Source of the DNA: an uncultured Oscillospiraceae bacterium
GTDB taxonomy: Bacteria > Bacillota_A > Clostridia > Oscillospirales > Oscillospiraceae
DNA length: 64,000 nt
NCBI GenBank assembly: GCA_900762245.1
Contig: CAAFFR010000051.1
Coordinates: 32,664-96,663, forward strand
Direction of reading: 5' to 3'
Part shown: in pieces, positions 27,900 through 36,001 of the stretch
Position numbering within the stretch: position 1 is the first letter of the stretch
How the letters are laid out: every line of letters begins with the position of its first letter
Made by a program: the position numbers and the translations under genes
The notes under the pieces: generated by a model
What the model saw: only the letters and a program-made list of their open reading frames with translations
Databases searched by the model: none
What the model was told of the DNA's origin: nothing

Positions 27900-29042
27900 A
27901 TGGAACATCCCCTGATGAATCTGATGAAAATGATGTCCACCCCGGACTTCGATGTCCAGGCCTATGGCGACAGCGAAAGCTTCGCCGGCATTCTGGAAAA
28001 CCAGGCGGTCTTCGGAAAATACCGCCAAGAGGACTGCCCGGAGGTGCTGGCGTACTGGCAGAACCTGGGCCTTGTCAAGGAGCTGCACGACACCCAGGAG
28101 GAATGCACCAAGTGGGCCTCCTATCTTCCGGTCAGTTATGCAGAGAATCCGGACAACGACAGAACCTATCCCCTGCTGTTTGTGATGCACGGCTCCGGCA
28201 ATCCCATTTATCTTGCCGAATCCTACGGCTATACCCACATCGCCGCCCGGGAGGAGCTGATCGTGATCATCCCAGAGGACGAAACCCCGGAAAATATCGA
28301 CAAGCTCTTTGCCTATGCCCGGGAACATTATCCCGTAGACTGGAGTCGGGTCTACATGGTGGGCTACTCCCTGGGCGGCTTTATGACCAGTCGCCATGCC
28401 ATGCGCTGGCCGGAGCGATTTGCTGCTGTCGGCTCCGGCGGTATGCTGTTCGCCAATGGACCCGCCGCTCCCCATGTTCAGGCAAGTAAGCTTTGGCCCG
28501 GAGAAAACATCACCCCGGAAATGGTGGTCAGAGCCTCGGAATTCAAGGTTCCTGCCTGCATCTGTATGGGCGAGCGGGAGGTCCTGGGGCTGCTCCCGGT
28601 CACGCAGGACGAGCCCATCAACCAGTGGGTAGCGCATCTTTCTGAAGAAGAGAAAAAACGCACCGAAAAAGAATCCCAGCCGGAGCCACAGGATCGAATT
28701 GATCTGTCCGGTAGAAATAAGATCCAGTCCGTCAATAACTGGCGCATTGCCAATGGCTGTATGCCCATCTCTGAGGAAATGGTTCGTTCTCACGTTCCCT
28801 GCAATATCACAGAAGAAAAAATCGGCTTTCCTTTCGAAAAGACTGATGTCATCATCCGGGAAAGCCGGGAGCATTATCTGGGTGACAGTGTCGCATCCGA
28901 CGGTGAAGTTTACTTCCGCATGATCGCTCTGGCAAATTCCCCCCACTGGCCCTCCCGTGCATTAACGGAGCTGACATGGGAATTCATCAGCCAGTTTGCC
29001 CTTGACCCCGAAACCGGAAAATCCTATCAGATCCGCAAGTAA
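27900..29042 (+). CDS. Alpha/beta hydrolase, PHB-depolymerase/esterase-like
   Basis: A 380-residue protein. ATG at 27900 follows AAAGGAGG. The first 80 residues are an extension without clear homology. The core has LLFVMHGSGNP (oxyanion hole), the nucleophile elbow VGYSLGGFMTSR near residue 160 and a probable catalytic His in ANSPHWPSRALTELTW. The insertion rich in E and K (LSEEEKKRTEKESQPEPQ, near 245-265) is unusual and may be a flexible lid. It seems cytoplasmic. Feruloyl or acetyl esterase activity is plausible from the family and from linkage to glycosidases. Confidence 0.75.
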   Translation: MEHPLMNLMKMMSTPDFDVQAYGDSESFAGILENQAVFGKYRQEDCPEVLAYWQNLGLVKELHDTQEECTKWASYLPVSYAENPDNDRTYPLLFVMHGSGNPIYLAESYGYTHIAAREELIVIIPEDETPENIDKLFAYAREHYPVDWSRVYMVGYSLGGFMTSRHAMRWPERFAAVGSGGMLFANGPAAPHVQASKLWPGENITPEMVVRASEFKVPACICMGEREVLGLLPVTQDEPINQWVAHLSEEEKKRTEKESQPEPQDRIDLSGRNKIQSVNNWRIANGCMPISEEMVRSHVPCNITEEKIGFPFEKTDVIIRESREHYLGDSVASDGEVYFRMIALANSPHWPSRALTELTWEFISQFALDPETGKSYQIRK

Positions 29043-29054
29043 AGGAGAATCCAA

Positions 29055-29858
29055 ATGGCCCGCTTTACTGTAAATTTCACTTCCCATACCCTGATGCGCT
29101 CCGTCGAGATGACCGTCATCATTCCCAGCATCACCCAGGGCGAAGCCATGGACGCCGCCGGAGGTCCTCCCGGAAAAACCGGCCTCACCAATTTGACCTA
29201 TGCCGGCAGAGGAAATTACCCCATACTGTATCTGCTTCATGGCTACGGCGGAAACCACACCGACTGGACTGCCTACAGCAACGCCCAACTTTACGCCGAC
29301 GAGCACCGCATTGCCATGGTTATGATCTCCGCGGAGAACAAATGCTATGTCAATGCCTATGGCGAGGACCGCTTCGCGGACTTCTTTTCCCGAGAGCTGC
29401 CGGATTTCGTGCAGCATATGTTCCCAGTCTCCAAAAGGCCGGAAGACACCTACATCGCAGGACTTTCCATGGGTGGCTACGGTGCGCTCCTTCACGGAAT
29501 GCGCGAGCCTCAGAAATATCGTGCCATCGGTGCATTCTCTGCAGCTGTGGTGATTGATCCCAAGGACCACACCGGCCAGAGCATTGCCGACGCAGATCTT
29601 ACCGCACTTCTGAAGGCCTGCCGGGAACGCGGTGACACCCTGCCCGACATCTACCTTTCCTGCGGCGAGAAGGATTTCCTGTTCCGGCCCAACGAAGCAT
29701 TCCGTGACACGCTTAAAAAAAACGGTGCCACCGTCCTCTGGACTCAGGTCCCGGGGTACGGTCATGAGTGGTGCTTTTGGGATAAGCAGCTGGAATCCTT
29801 CCTGAAATGGCTGCCCCGAACCGACACCTATGCCCCTCAAAAGCCGCAAAAAGCCTAA
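29055..29858 (+). CDS. Esterase family protein (EstA/esterase D-like)
   Basis: A 267-residue serine esterase. It begins with the family-typical beta strands (RSVEMTVIIPS), then LYLLHGYGGNHTDWTAYSN, the nucleophile elbow GLSMGGYGALLHG near residue 138, an Asp in CGEKDFLFRPNEAFR and His near 235 in VPGYGHEWCFWD. The family includes tributyrin esterases, feruloyl esterases and S-formylglutathione hydrolases. ATG at 29055 has AAAGGAG. It is third of three different esterases in the operon, so these likely split acyl or aromatic esters from glycosides in the cytoplasm. Confidence 0.85.
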   Translation: MARFTVNFTSHTLMRSVEMTVIIPSITQGEAMDAAGGPPGKTGLTNLTYAGRGNYPILYLLHGYGGNHTDWTAYSNAQLYADEHRIAMVMISAENKCYVNAYGEDRFADFFSRELPDFVQHMFPVSKRPEDTYIAGLSMGGYGALLHGMREPQKYRAIGAFSAAVVIDPKDHTGQSIADADLTALLKACRERGDTLPDIYLSCGEKDFLFRPNEAFRDTLKKNGATVLWTQVPGYGHEWCFWDKQLESFLKWLPRTDTYAPQKPQKA

Positions 29859-29875
29859 GCCAGAGGGAAACCATC

Positions 29876-30682
29876 GTGAAATCGATCCTTTATGTATTTT
29901 CCTCCACCGGAAACTGCCTGACTACCGCCAGAAAGCTCTCCGGATTATTCACTGATTGCCAGATTGTTCCGATTGCCGCTTTGGCAAAGCACAGAAAGAT
30001 CCTGGTGGAAGCCGAAACTGTAGGCTTTCTTTTCCCGGTCTACTACGGCAATATGCCCTACCCCGTCCGGGAAGTCATCGGCAAAATGGTATTCAATAAG
30101 GATCCTTACATTTTCTGCTTTACCACCTGCAGAGGGCACGTGGGCGCAGCGCCCCAGCGTCTGGATCAGTTGCTACGTACCCGTGGTCAGGTCCTATCCT
30201 GCGCCGCGAACATCTTTATGCCCGGCAACAGTTTTTTGAATGAAGAAGCTGCGGATCAGGCCTATTTGGAGGCTCAGGATCACAGTATCCGCAATGCCGC
30301 CCAACCGATCCTTCACCGGGAAGTCTACGATTATTCCTCCCAAGAGGTGCTGCCGCTTACCCCCGTTGACTATCCCAATAATTTCCGTGGGATTACAGCA
30401 GACGATAGCTGTATTGGCTGCGGAACTTGCGTCCGGCTGTGCCCCATGGGCAACATCCGTATCATCGACGGCAAGGCGCTGATCGGAGATGACTGCGCCA
30501 CCTGCCTGACCTGCTTCCACTGGTGCCCTGTGGAAGCGGTCTATATGAGCCGTCAGGCCGAAATCGCCCGGCGCAGGAAGTATCATCATCCCGACATTCA
30601 GCTGCGCGATATCCAGAAAATGAAACAGCTTCCAGAATCTTCTGCAAGCTGCAAGGAGGAAATTCTATATGACAATGCGTGA
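29876..30682 (+). CDS. EFR1-type flavodoxin/ferredoxin protein
   Basis: A 268-residue protein. The likely start is GTG at 29876 after AGAGGGAAA, which places SILYVFSSTGNCLTTA, the FMN-phosphate loop of a flavodoxin-like domain, at the N-terminus. Residues about 175-230 carry two 4Fe-4S motifs: CIGCGTCVRLCPMGN and CATCLTCFHWCPVEA. The family (EFR1 ferrodoxins) carries electrons in anaerobes, with no known partner. It overlaps the acetyltransferase gene by 14 bases. It may supply electrons for a reductive step in this locus, such as the ene-reductase at its left end. Confidence 0.85.
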   Translation: MKSILYVFSSTGNCLTTARKLSGLFTDCQIVPIAALAKHRKILVEAETVGFLFPVYYGNMPYPVREVIGKMVFNKDPYIFCFTTCRGHVGAAPQRLDQLLRTRGQVLSCAANIFMPGNSFLNEEAADQAYLEAQDHSIRNAAQPILHREVYDYSSQEVLPLTPVDYPNNFRGITADDSCIGCGTCVRLCPMGNIRIIDGKALIGDDCATCLTCFHWCPVEAVYMSRQAEIARRRKYHHPDIQLRDIQKMKQLPESSASCKEEILYDNA

Positions 30683-31292
30683 ACGGATCCACAACGGCAA
30701 GCTCTTTACCGACTACTGTGAAGGACTGCCGGAGGATAGGACTGCCTGCAAGCTGAACCTGATTGAATTCAACAACTCTCTGCCAACAGATATTCCCGGT
30801 CGCTTTGCCGCTATGACAAAGCTCTTTGGCCGGGAGACCAAGGCCTGGATCGAGCCGCCCTTTTACTGTTGCTATGGCTACAATATCACCTTCGGGGATA
30901 TGTGCTACGTGAACTTTAACTGCAATTTTGTGGACGACGGCAAGATCAACATTGGCTCCAAGGTCATGTTTGGCCCTGCTGTGAGCATCGCCACTGTTGG
31001 ACATCCTCTGAATCCCAATATGCGCGAGTATATGTACACTGCCCCGGTCAATATCGGCGACAACTGCTGGATCGGTGCCAATGTTACCATCTGCCCCGGC
31101 GTGACCATTGGAGAAAACTCCGTCATCGGCGCAGGCAGTGTGGTGGTGCATGATATCCCCGCCAACTCCGTTGCTGTGGGCAATCCGGCCAGAGTCCTGC
31201 GGGAATTCAACGAGCATGACATGACCCACTATTACAAGGATCTTCCCATCAGCGCCGAGGACCTGGAAGAAGAAAAAGCATTGCGAGTATAA
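30669..31292 (+). CDS. Sugar O-acetyltransferase (LacA/Maa family)
   Basis: A 207-residue left-handed beta-helix acetyltransferase. An N-terminal maltose-acetyltransferase-like segment (MRERIHNGKLFTDYCEGLPEDR) precedes hexapeptide repeats. The catalytic His is in IATVGHPLNPNMRE near residue 115, and the CoA region is in PGVTIGENSVIGAGSVVV. It moves acetyl from acetyl-CoA to a sugar hydroxyl. AAGGAGG lies 8 bases before the ATG. It is last in the LacI/esterase operon, which terminates just after it; a role in detoxifying surplus or non-metabolised sugars is known for the family. Confidence 0.9.
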   Translation: MTMRERIHNGKLFTDYCEGLPEDRTACKLNLIEFNNSLPTDIPGRFAAMTKLFGRETKAWIEPPFYCCYGYNITFGDMCYVNFNCNFVDDGKINIGSKVMFGPAVSIATVGHPLNPNMREYMYTAPVNIGDNCWIGANVTICPGVTIGENSVIGAGSVVVHDIPANSVAVGNPARVLREFNEHDMTHYYKDLPISAEDLEEEKALRV

Positions 31293-31306
31293 ATTATAAT
31301 ACAAAA

Positions 31307-31340
31307 AGATGGCAGTACCATACACTTAGTACTGCCATCT
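31307..31340 (+). terminator. Terminator of esterase/acetyltransferase operon
   Basis: A 12-bp perfect stem (AGATGGCAGTAC and complement) with a 10-base loop followed by TTGTTACTT, directly after the acetyltransferase gene. A five-A stretch before the stem could let it act on the minus strand as well. Confidence 0.75.
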
Positions 31341-31393
31341 TTGTTACTTATTTCCCGAAATAGATAATACTCCACGTCATATTACAGTGTTTG

Positions 31394-32557
31394 CTATTCT
31401 ACACTTGCCTGCATCGCTTCTATAAAGCCAATTTTCCGTTTATAACCCAGTATTACAGAGTCAACACAGGGGATCAAAGGGTCGGACTCATATATCTCAT
31501 ACAGCTCGTCCTGTATAGGCAGCTTGCCCAAGTCAACGAGGAACGGATTCTTCACATACTGAAGCAGGTCAAATTCCTTCTTCCGGAAGCTGTTCACCAG
31601 GATATCCAGCAGATCGTCATACTCCGGCAGTCTGGGATTCTGCCAGAACATGGAGTTGCCGGAATCAAAGATAGGAGCCATACCGATGAATTCCAGTGTG
31701 TTGGTATCCCGGAGCACACCGAAATTATTCAGGTGCCGGTCAGTATTGGTCAGGATGAAGTCTGTCAGGATCTGGTATTCCAGAAACGGTCTGGTAATGC
31801 TTTCATCCAGTCCATGCTCTGTGCACACTTGAATAAAGTGGTCATAGAGCGAGGTTGCATTGTTCTTTTTCTTAGAATCCACCACATCAATGGCAGGGAT
31901 CAGCTCCACTGTGTCAGAAGTGAAGCTCTCACAGACACAGTAGAATTGGGAATTCTCGCCCATTTTCATGGGTTTGTAGGAAACGTAGGGCTGCGCGCCC
32001 TGCCTGCTGTGGAGAAGTGTGGCCATCACCTCGTTCAGGCTTTCCTGAGAATGGCTGCCGTGGTTACCCTTGACCAAGCACCGCCTGCCGTCAGCAATGA
32101 TCCATTTCTTCCGCAGCTCGCCCTGTACCGAGGAGCTAGGCGAAAAGGCATTGGCCGGTAACTCGATAGGTTCCGCGCCATCCTCGAACTGCATATCGCC
32201 CACCGGATCCCGGAAGTCGTTGGTAAACAGGTTGATGTCTGCCCACCCCAGATCCATATCCAGCGGCTTGATCCAGTAGTGGTCTGTCAAGCTCAGGCCC
32301 AGATTCTTTACCAGATATTCCTGAGGGGTGGTAATACCCATTTGCTCTAAAATCCGTTGTATCTTACCCTGACTTACCGGGACAGCCCGCCGCTGCCACC
32401 ATTTGCGCAGCATCTGGGGATCGATGGCACCGCCCAAGGGCAGCAGCTCCTGCACCTTCTTCTGGGACACACGAAGCATAGCACCGGTTATTGGGTCAAT
32501 AGACACCATGCCCACCGGGTCATCCCGGTGCATGAGATAAAACATATTTTCCTGCAT
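31394..32557 (-). CDS. HipA-like kinase-fold toxin
   Basis: A 387-residue protein. The start at 32557 has GGAAGG 9 bases upstream and lies 2 bases after the HTH gene stop. The C-terminal half has HipA/CtkA-type kinase motifs: ILTNTDRHLNNFG (catalytic loop with Asp and Asn) and APIFDSGNSMF (metal-binding Asp). KWIIADGRRCLVKGN gives a candidate ATP-lysine region. The N-terminal half (ISPITGA-like segments, LPLGGAIDPQMLRKWWQRR) is not E. coli HipA-like and may be a distinct adaptor. With the adjacent XRE regulator it forms a HipBA-like module: the kinase would phosphorylate a translation factor and cause dormancy. The function is inferred from family. Confidence 0.75.
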   Translation of the reverse strand: MQENMFYLMHRDDPVGMVSIDPITGAMLRVSQKKVQELLPLGGAIDPQMLRKWWQRRAVPVSQGKIQRILEQMGITTPQEYLVKNLGLSLTDHYWIKPLDMDLGWADINLFTNDFRDPVGDMQFEDGAEPIELPANAFSPSSSVQGELRKKWIIADGRRCLVKGNHGSHSQESLNEVMATLLHSRQGAQPYVSYKPMKMGENSQFYCVCESFTSDTVELIPAIDVVDSKKKNNATSLYDHFIQVCTEHGLDESITRPFLEYQILTDFILTNTDRHLNNFGVLRDTNTLEFIGMAPIFDSGNSMFWQNPRLPEYDDLLDILVNSFRKKEFDLLQYVKNPFLVDLGKLPIQDELYEIYESDPLIPCVDSVILGYKRKIGFIEAMQASVE

Positions 32558-32559
32558 TG

Positions 32560-33030
32560 TCACCATCCTTCCATTTCAGTCTGGGAGAACCGGATATCTT
32601 CGATCTTGGCCTCCATCTGCATGGAGGCCGCTTCCTTCAGCCATGGCAAATGCTTTTCCTCAAAGATCGCCCGGAATGGCAAGATATACTGTTCTCCGCC
32701 GTAATAAAACATCGTCGCTACTGCCGAATCACTGCAAACCCAGCGTCCGGCAGTTTTGTATTTCTCGCAGTAAAACCGCTGTCCTTGAATTTCTGTCATA
32801 CTCATCTCGTTATGGGGCAGCAGGGACGCTCCTCCAAACTCATTCAGGATCAACTCCTCAGCTGAACAGCCCAGCACGGTACTCAGCCGCAGCAGAATAT
32901 CCCCACTGGCAGAGCTGAGCTTTTTATGCCCCTGCTCATAATCCTGCAGGGAGCGGAAATTAACGCCGCTCATTTGCGCAAGTTCTTTCTGTGTTAAGTT
33001 TCGATTCTTTCTCATTTCACGCAGTCCCAT
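32560..33030 (-). CDS. XRE-family HTH regulator (HipB-like antitoxin)
   Basis: A 156-residue protein with an XRE helix-turn-helix at residues 2-60 (LREMRKNRNLTQKELAQMSG, then VNFRSLQDYEQG). Residues 75-156 are a separate domain of unknown fold. I use the ATG at 33030, which gives proper spacing from AAAGGA; an ATG at 33042 is nearer but abuts it. The stop is 2 bases from the kinase start. A palindrome in its own promoter suggests autoregulation, as in HipBA. Confidence 0.78.
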   Translation of the reverse strand: MGLREMRKNRNLTQKELAQMSGVNFRSLQDYEQGHKKLSSASGDILLRLSTVLGCSAEELILNEFGGASLLPHNEMSMTEIQGQRFYCEKYKTAGRWVCSDSAVATMFYYGGEQYILPFRAIFEEKHLPWLKEAASMQMEAKIEDIRFSQTEMEGW

Positions 33031-33053
33031 ATGCTTCACCATCCTTTGACTAT

Positions 33054-33083
33054 ATTATACGCATATTTGCGTACTTTAGTCAA
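33054..33083 (-). promoter_or_regulatory. Promoter of HipBA-like module with internal operator
   Basis: TTGACT (33078-33083), an 18-base spacer and TATAAT (33054-33059). A perfect palindrome TACGCA-tatt-TGCGTA (33058-33073) lies between the boxes and overlaps the -10. A repressor bound here would block polymerase, so the HTH protein is the obvious candidate. Confidence 0.65.
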
Positions 33084-33106
33084 GAAAAATATCTGCAACG
33101 TTAAAT

Positions 33107-33140
33107 ATCCCGGAGCTGGAATCACTTCCTGCCCCGGGAT
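33107..33140 (-). terminator. Terminator after HepT/MntA module
   Basis: An ATCCCGG / CCGGGAT stem with a loop of about 20 bases that can form further pairs, followed on the minus strand by ATTTAACG. It separates the HEPN gene end from the HipBA promoter. Confidence 0.45.
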
Positions 33141-33167
33141 TTGCATTCGCTATTCACTTTTGGTCGT

Positions 33168-33515
33168 TCATCCATTTGCCAGCTGCTCTTCGCAGAACTG
33201 AAGCAGCACAGGAATATCTACGGAGGCTGTCTCCCAGATGATAGAATGGTCCACATGCCCGTAATTGTGCACGACCAGATTTCGCATGGCCTTCATGGGA
33301 CCCCACTGAATACGGTCAGCAGTGGCTTTCTTGAAGTCAGCAGACAAGTTCGCGCTTAGTTCACCAATCTGAAAAATCGAAAAGCTGACAGACCTCTGAT
33401 AATCCGCATCTGACATATACTGCTCAAAAGAATCTCCGTAACGATGGATCGTTTTCTGAATCTCAACGCAGTAATCTCGCATATGCTTGATCCGCTGCAA
33501 ATCAGGCGACATCAC
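33168..33515 (-). CDS. hepT: HepT-like HEPN ribonuclease toxin
   Basis: A 115-residue all-helical protein of the HEPN DUF86 class. The RNase motif R-x4-H is seen as RNLVVHNYG near residue 80. FSIFQIGELSANLS and QRIKHMRDYCVEIQ are typical helices. It overlaps the MntA-like gene by 14 bases, the classic HepT/MntA toxin-antitoxin order. HepT cleaves RNA and is silenced by the nucleotidyltransferase through AMPylation of the motif tyrosine (present here as NYG). ATG at 33515 or 33512 are both possible. Confidence 0.85.
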   Translation of the reverse strand: MMSPDLQRIKHMRDYCVEIQKTIHRYGDSFEQYMSDADYQRSVSFSIFQIGELSANLSADFKKATADRIQWGPMKAMRNLVVHNYGHVDHSIIWETASVDIPVLLQFCEEQLANG

Positions 33516-33828
33516 CGAGCCTCACCCTTTCTTTCATAACTGTCTTTCGGAATTCTGCATCGCTTTCCATGGAAGAATCCTGCATAATCGCCCGAACTGT
33601 AATCAAATCAATCTGTTTCTCAAAGGCTTCTTCCAGATCGCAATACAGCGCACCAAGTCGAAGCAGTGAAGTCAGCTCCGTACCCGTAGTATCCACTAAA
33701 AAGTCCAGATCGCTTTCCTCAGTTGCATCCCCTCTGGCATAGGACCCAAACAGGTACATCGCAGGGATGCGGTATTTACGGATGATTGGAAGCACTCTAT
33801 TTTGTATTTCTTCAAAGGAATATACCAT
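33502..33828 (-). CDS. mntA: MntA-like minimal nucleotidyltransferase antitoxin
   Basis: A 108-residue MNT-fold protein. GSYARGDATEESDLDFLVD is the nucleotidyltransferase signature (GS-x10-DxD) near residues 27-45; a third acid is in QIDLITV. I start at the ATG at 33828, 7 bases after GAGGAGGG; ATG at 33834 abuts it. It should transfer AMP to the HEPN partner encoded downstream. The module is transcribed toward the HipBA module. Confidence 0.87.
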   Translation of the reverse strand: MVYSFEEIQNRVLPIIRKYRIPAMYLFGSYARGDATEESDLDFLVDTTGTELTSLLRLGALYCDLEEAFEKQIDLITVRAIMQDSSMESDAEFRKTVMKERVRLGDVA

Positions 33829-33886
33829 GTCCATCCCTCCTCTTGCTATTATTATATGAGGAAAATATGAAAAAATCAACACATTC

Positions 33887-34615
33887 TCACCGGCTGATGG
33901 GTTCTTTCTTCCTTTTGGCTGCCTGAGCTTTCTCCATGCTCTCGTATATTTTCACACCATCGTCCGGGAACATCGCTTCCTTGATGAGCCAACGACCAAA
34001 ATCGCCCATAGGAACAAGATACATCTCCGTCCGATTCTTGCCGCCAGCAGCACTGCAATGATAACTGGGACATCCATAGGGAGAATCCGATGTGCTTGCA
34101 TATTGCGACAGCATTTTGTAAATCGCATTGACCTCAATGCTCTGTGGATCACGGTTCACCCTGTCCGGGCGATCAGCATCGTAGATGTGACGGAATATCA
34201 GCACATGGCTGTCATACTTCAGACGGATTCCAGTCGCAAAGAATTCCTTCAGAGGCGCACCCAAATATCTTCGAATGTCCAAATCCGACTCTAACTCATT
34301 CCCCGGCTGCAGAGCAGGAAAACGCATGGAAAACCACTCATCTTCCGTAAAACCGATCTCTACCTCTGCTGCATCCCGGACCATCCGGGCCACATCCTCC
34401 TTGGCACAGGGTTTTTGGGTATAGGACGGTAAGCTCCGCACCAGAATTCCCAGCTGCTCCATCCCCTTTACTGTATGAAGCGTGTAACCGTAGGCATCCT
34501 CGATCCGGTGATTCTGATATAAATACCGAAGGTACTTTAGATCGCTCTGTAAGCTGGATGCCCACCGGAGACAAGCGTCCAATTGCCTTTCAAAAGGTGT
34601 CTTTTCATGCTTCAT
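33887..34615 (-). CDS. DUF6100-like protein of mobile elements
   Basis: A 242-residue cytoplasmic protein of unknown function. It is a clear paralogue of the protein encoded at 36002-36646: both have a helical N-terminus with an ALTRALPAYTG-like stretch (here VRSLPSYTQKP), a beta core with LIFRHIYDADRPDR, a shared CSAAGGKNRTEMYLVP ending and a short tail. Such proteins occur in clostridial integrative elements beside replication and transfer genes. AGGAG precedes the ATG at 34615. The basic C-terminus (AAKRKKEP) is not in the paralogue. I do not know its activity. Confidence 0.6.
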   Translation of the reverse strand: MKHEKTPFERQLDACLRWASSLQSDLKYLRYLYQNHRIEDAYGYTLHTVKGMEQLGILVRSLPSYTQKPCAKEDVARMVRDAAEVEIGFTEDEWFSMRFPALQPGNELESDLDIRRYLGAPLKEFFATGIRLKYDSHVLIFRHIYDADRPDRVNRDPQSIEVNAIYKMLSQYASTSDSPYGCPSYHCSAAGGKNRTEMYLVPMGDFGRWLIKEAMFPDDGVKIYESMEKAQAAKRKKEPISR

Positions 34616-34630
34616 ATTGATTTTCTCCTG

Positions 34631-35788
34631 TTATTCCAATAAGTTCTTCTTTTCAATGCCCAGATACTTTTCCACCTGCTCCATGGCGACTGTCTGCACC
34701 TGTGCCTTATCGCCAATGTATTGTTTTACGGCATCTGCCTGCTCAGGATAGCAGATCACAACAAACTGTCCCGGACGATCCATCACAGCATTACGGAACT
34801 GGAAGAGAGCCCAAATATCTCCGGACAAGAAGGACAGATAATACACGCCATCCTTGTAAGCATCGTAGGCGAAATTGCCCCTGTTGTAGGATCTGTCTGC
34901 AGGAGCGAACAATGCCTGCAGCAGCCGCTCCTCCCAATTGTAAACTGTCAGAACCCGGAGCAGCCTGACACCAAATTCAGTCTGCGGAACAAAGAAAATG
35001 TTGTAGTATGTCGGGTTCATTGCTTTATTTCGCCGATAGGTCTCCTCCATGGTTTGCAGAGTTTCCATGGCAGCTTCAAAGCTGGCACCGAAGAAAACCG
35101 CCGCATTCCGGAGAGGAAAATCATACCCAAGCATCGGAGTGAATATCTGGTGCAGATGGTATTTGATCTTGCTTTCTCCCTCATCCAGCCACTTGATCCC
35201 CTCATCCCGGGTATTGTATACGGCATAGCATCCGCCATGATAGACAATAGAACCGATAAGTCGGGTAAAACGAATCTTGTTCAACTCGTAATCATTGACC
35301 TGTTTCAGTTCCCGGGAGAGGAAGAAACTGGGGTTGCTGACCTGAAGGTTTCGGATATAATCCTCCATCACATCCGGCAGATCATAAGGTCTGGATTCAA
35401 TGCCTGCCTTCATGCACATGACTGCCACCTCTGCCACTGCATGGTTCCGCTCCACATGACGGGCATTCCCGGAGAAATTGTGCTCGTCAAATGCATCCAG
35501 ATAATACTGGTACGCATATTCATCGAACCGCTCCAGAAGAGGAAGCGCGCCCTTGTAGAAGCGGATGGTTTTCCGTTTTCCCTTACCGCATACGGTCAAC
35601 ATCCGGCAGGTGATGCGGTCATTATTATCCGGGAAACGAAACTCCTGAGGCTGATTCAGCTTTCGGATCAGATCCTTGTAGGAACGCTCAGAGCCAAGAA
35701 GATGGAGTGAGCGCATGGGAAATTCCCCAACGAAGGGAAGAATGGTGAGCAGTGTGTGGACATGACTGCCCGGTCTGATTGTGATCAT
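34631..35788 (-). CDS. Hypothetical mobile-element protein, possibly winged-helix at N-terminus
   Basis: A 385-residue protein. The start at 35788 follows AGGAGGT; the longer reading to 35911 has no ribosome site. The N-terminus (LTILPFVGEFPMRSLHLLGSERSYKDLIRKL) looks like a winged-helix DNA-binding region such as is found in replication-relaxation proteins. The rest is a mixed alpha/beta domain with VFFGASFEAAMETLQTM and FFVPQTEFGVRLLRVL, which I do not recognise. No nuclease or ATPase motif is visible. It is one of four adjacent minus-strand genes of mobile-element type. Confidence 0.5.
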   Translation of the reverse strand: MITIRPGSHVHTLLTILPFVGEFPMRSLHLLGSERSYKDLIRKLNQPQEFRFPDNNDRITCRMLTVCGKGKRKTIRFYKGALPLLERFDEYAYQYYLDAFDEHNFSGNARHVERNHAVAEVAVMCMKAGIESRPYDLPDVMEDYIRNLQVSNPSFFLSRELKQVNDYELNKIRFTRLIGSIVYHGGCYAVYNTRDEGIKWLDEGESKIKYHLHQIFTPMLGYDFPLRNAAVFFGASFEAAMETLQTMEETYRRNKAMNPTYYNIFFVPQTEFGVRLLRVLTVYNWEERLLQALFAPADRSYNRGNFAYDAYKDGVYYLSFLSGDIWALFQFRNAVMDRPGQFVVICYPEQADAVKQYIGDKAQVQTVAMEQVEKYLGIEKKNLLE

Positions 35789-35909
35789 TTTTACCTCCTG
35801 TTTGTGATCGATTGAATTCAGGCACAGAAACTCGCCCCCTGGCCTGAATCTTTGGTTTTCAAATGCACGAAAAGTTGTTGCAGCGCAACGGATTTTACTT
35901 CTGTAAAAC

Positions 35910-35998
35910 ATACGTCTTTCATTTATACGTCAAAACGGCCGGATTTTCGTATCGATTTCCGACTCTTTCGGCTGATTTGAGGAATCAAAAAGACGTAT
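35910..35998. repeat. Inverted ATACGTCTTT repeats in an intergenic region
   Basis: ATACGTCTTT (35910-35919) recurs inverted as AAAGACGTAT (35989-35998); TATACGTC occurs between at 35924. They fill the gap between two accessory genes and may be protein sites for the gene starting at 35788. Confidence 0.4.
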
Positions 35999-36001
35999 CA
36001 T

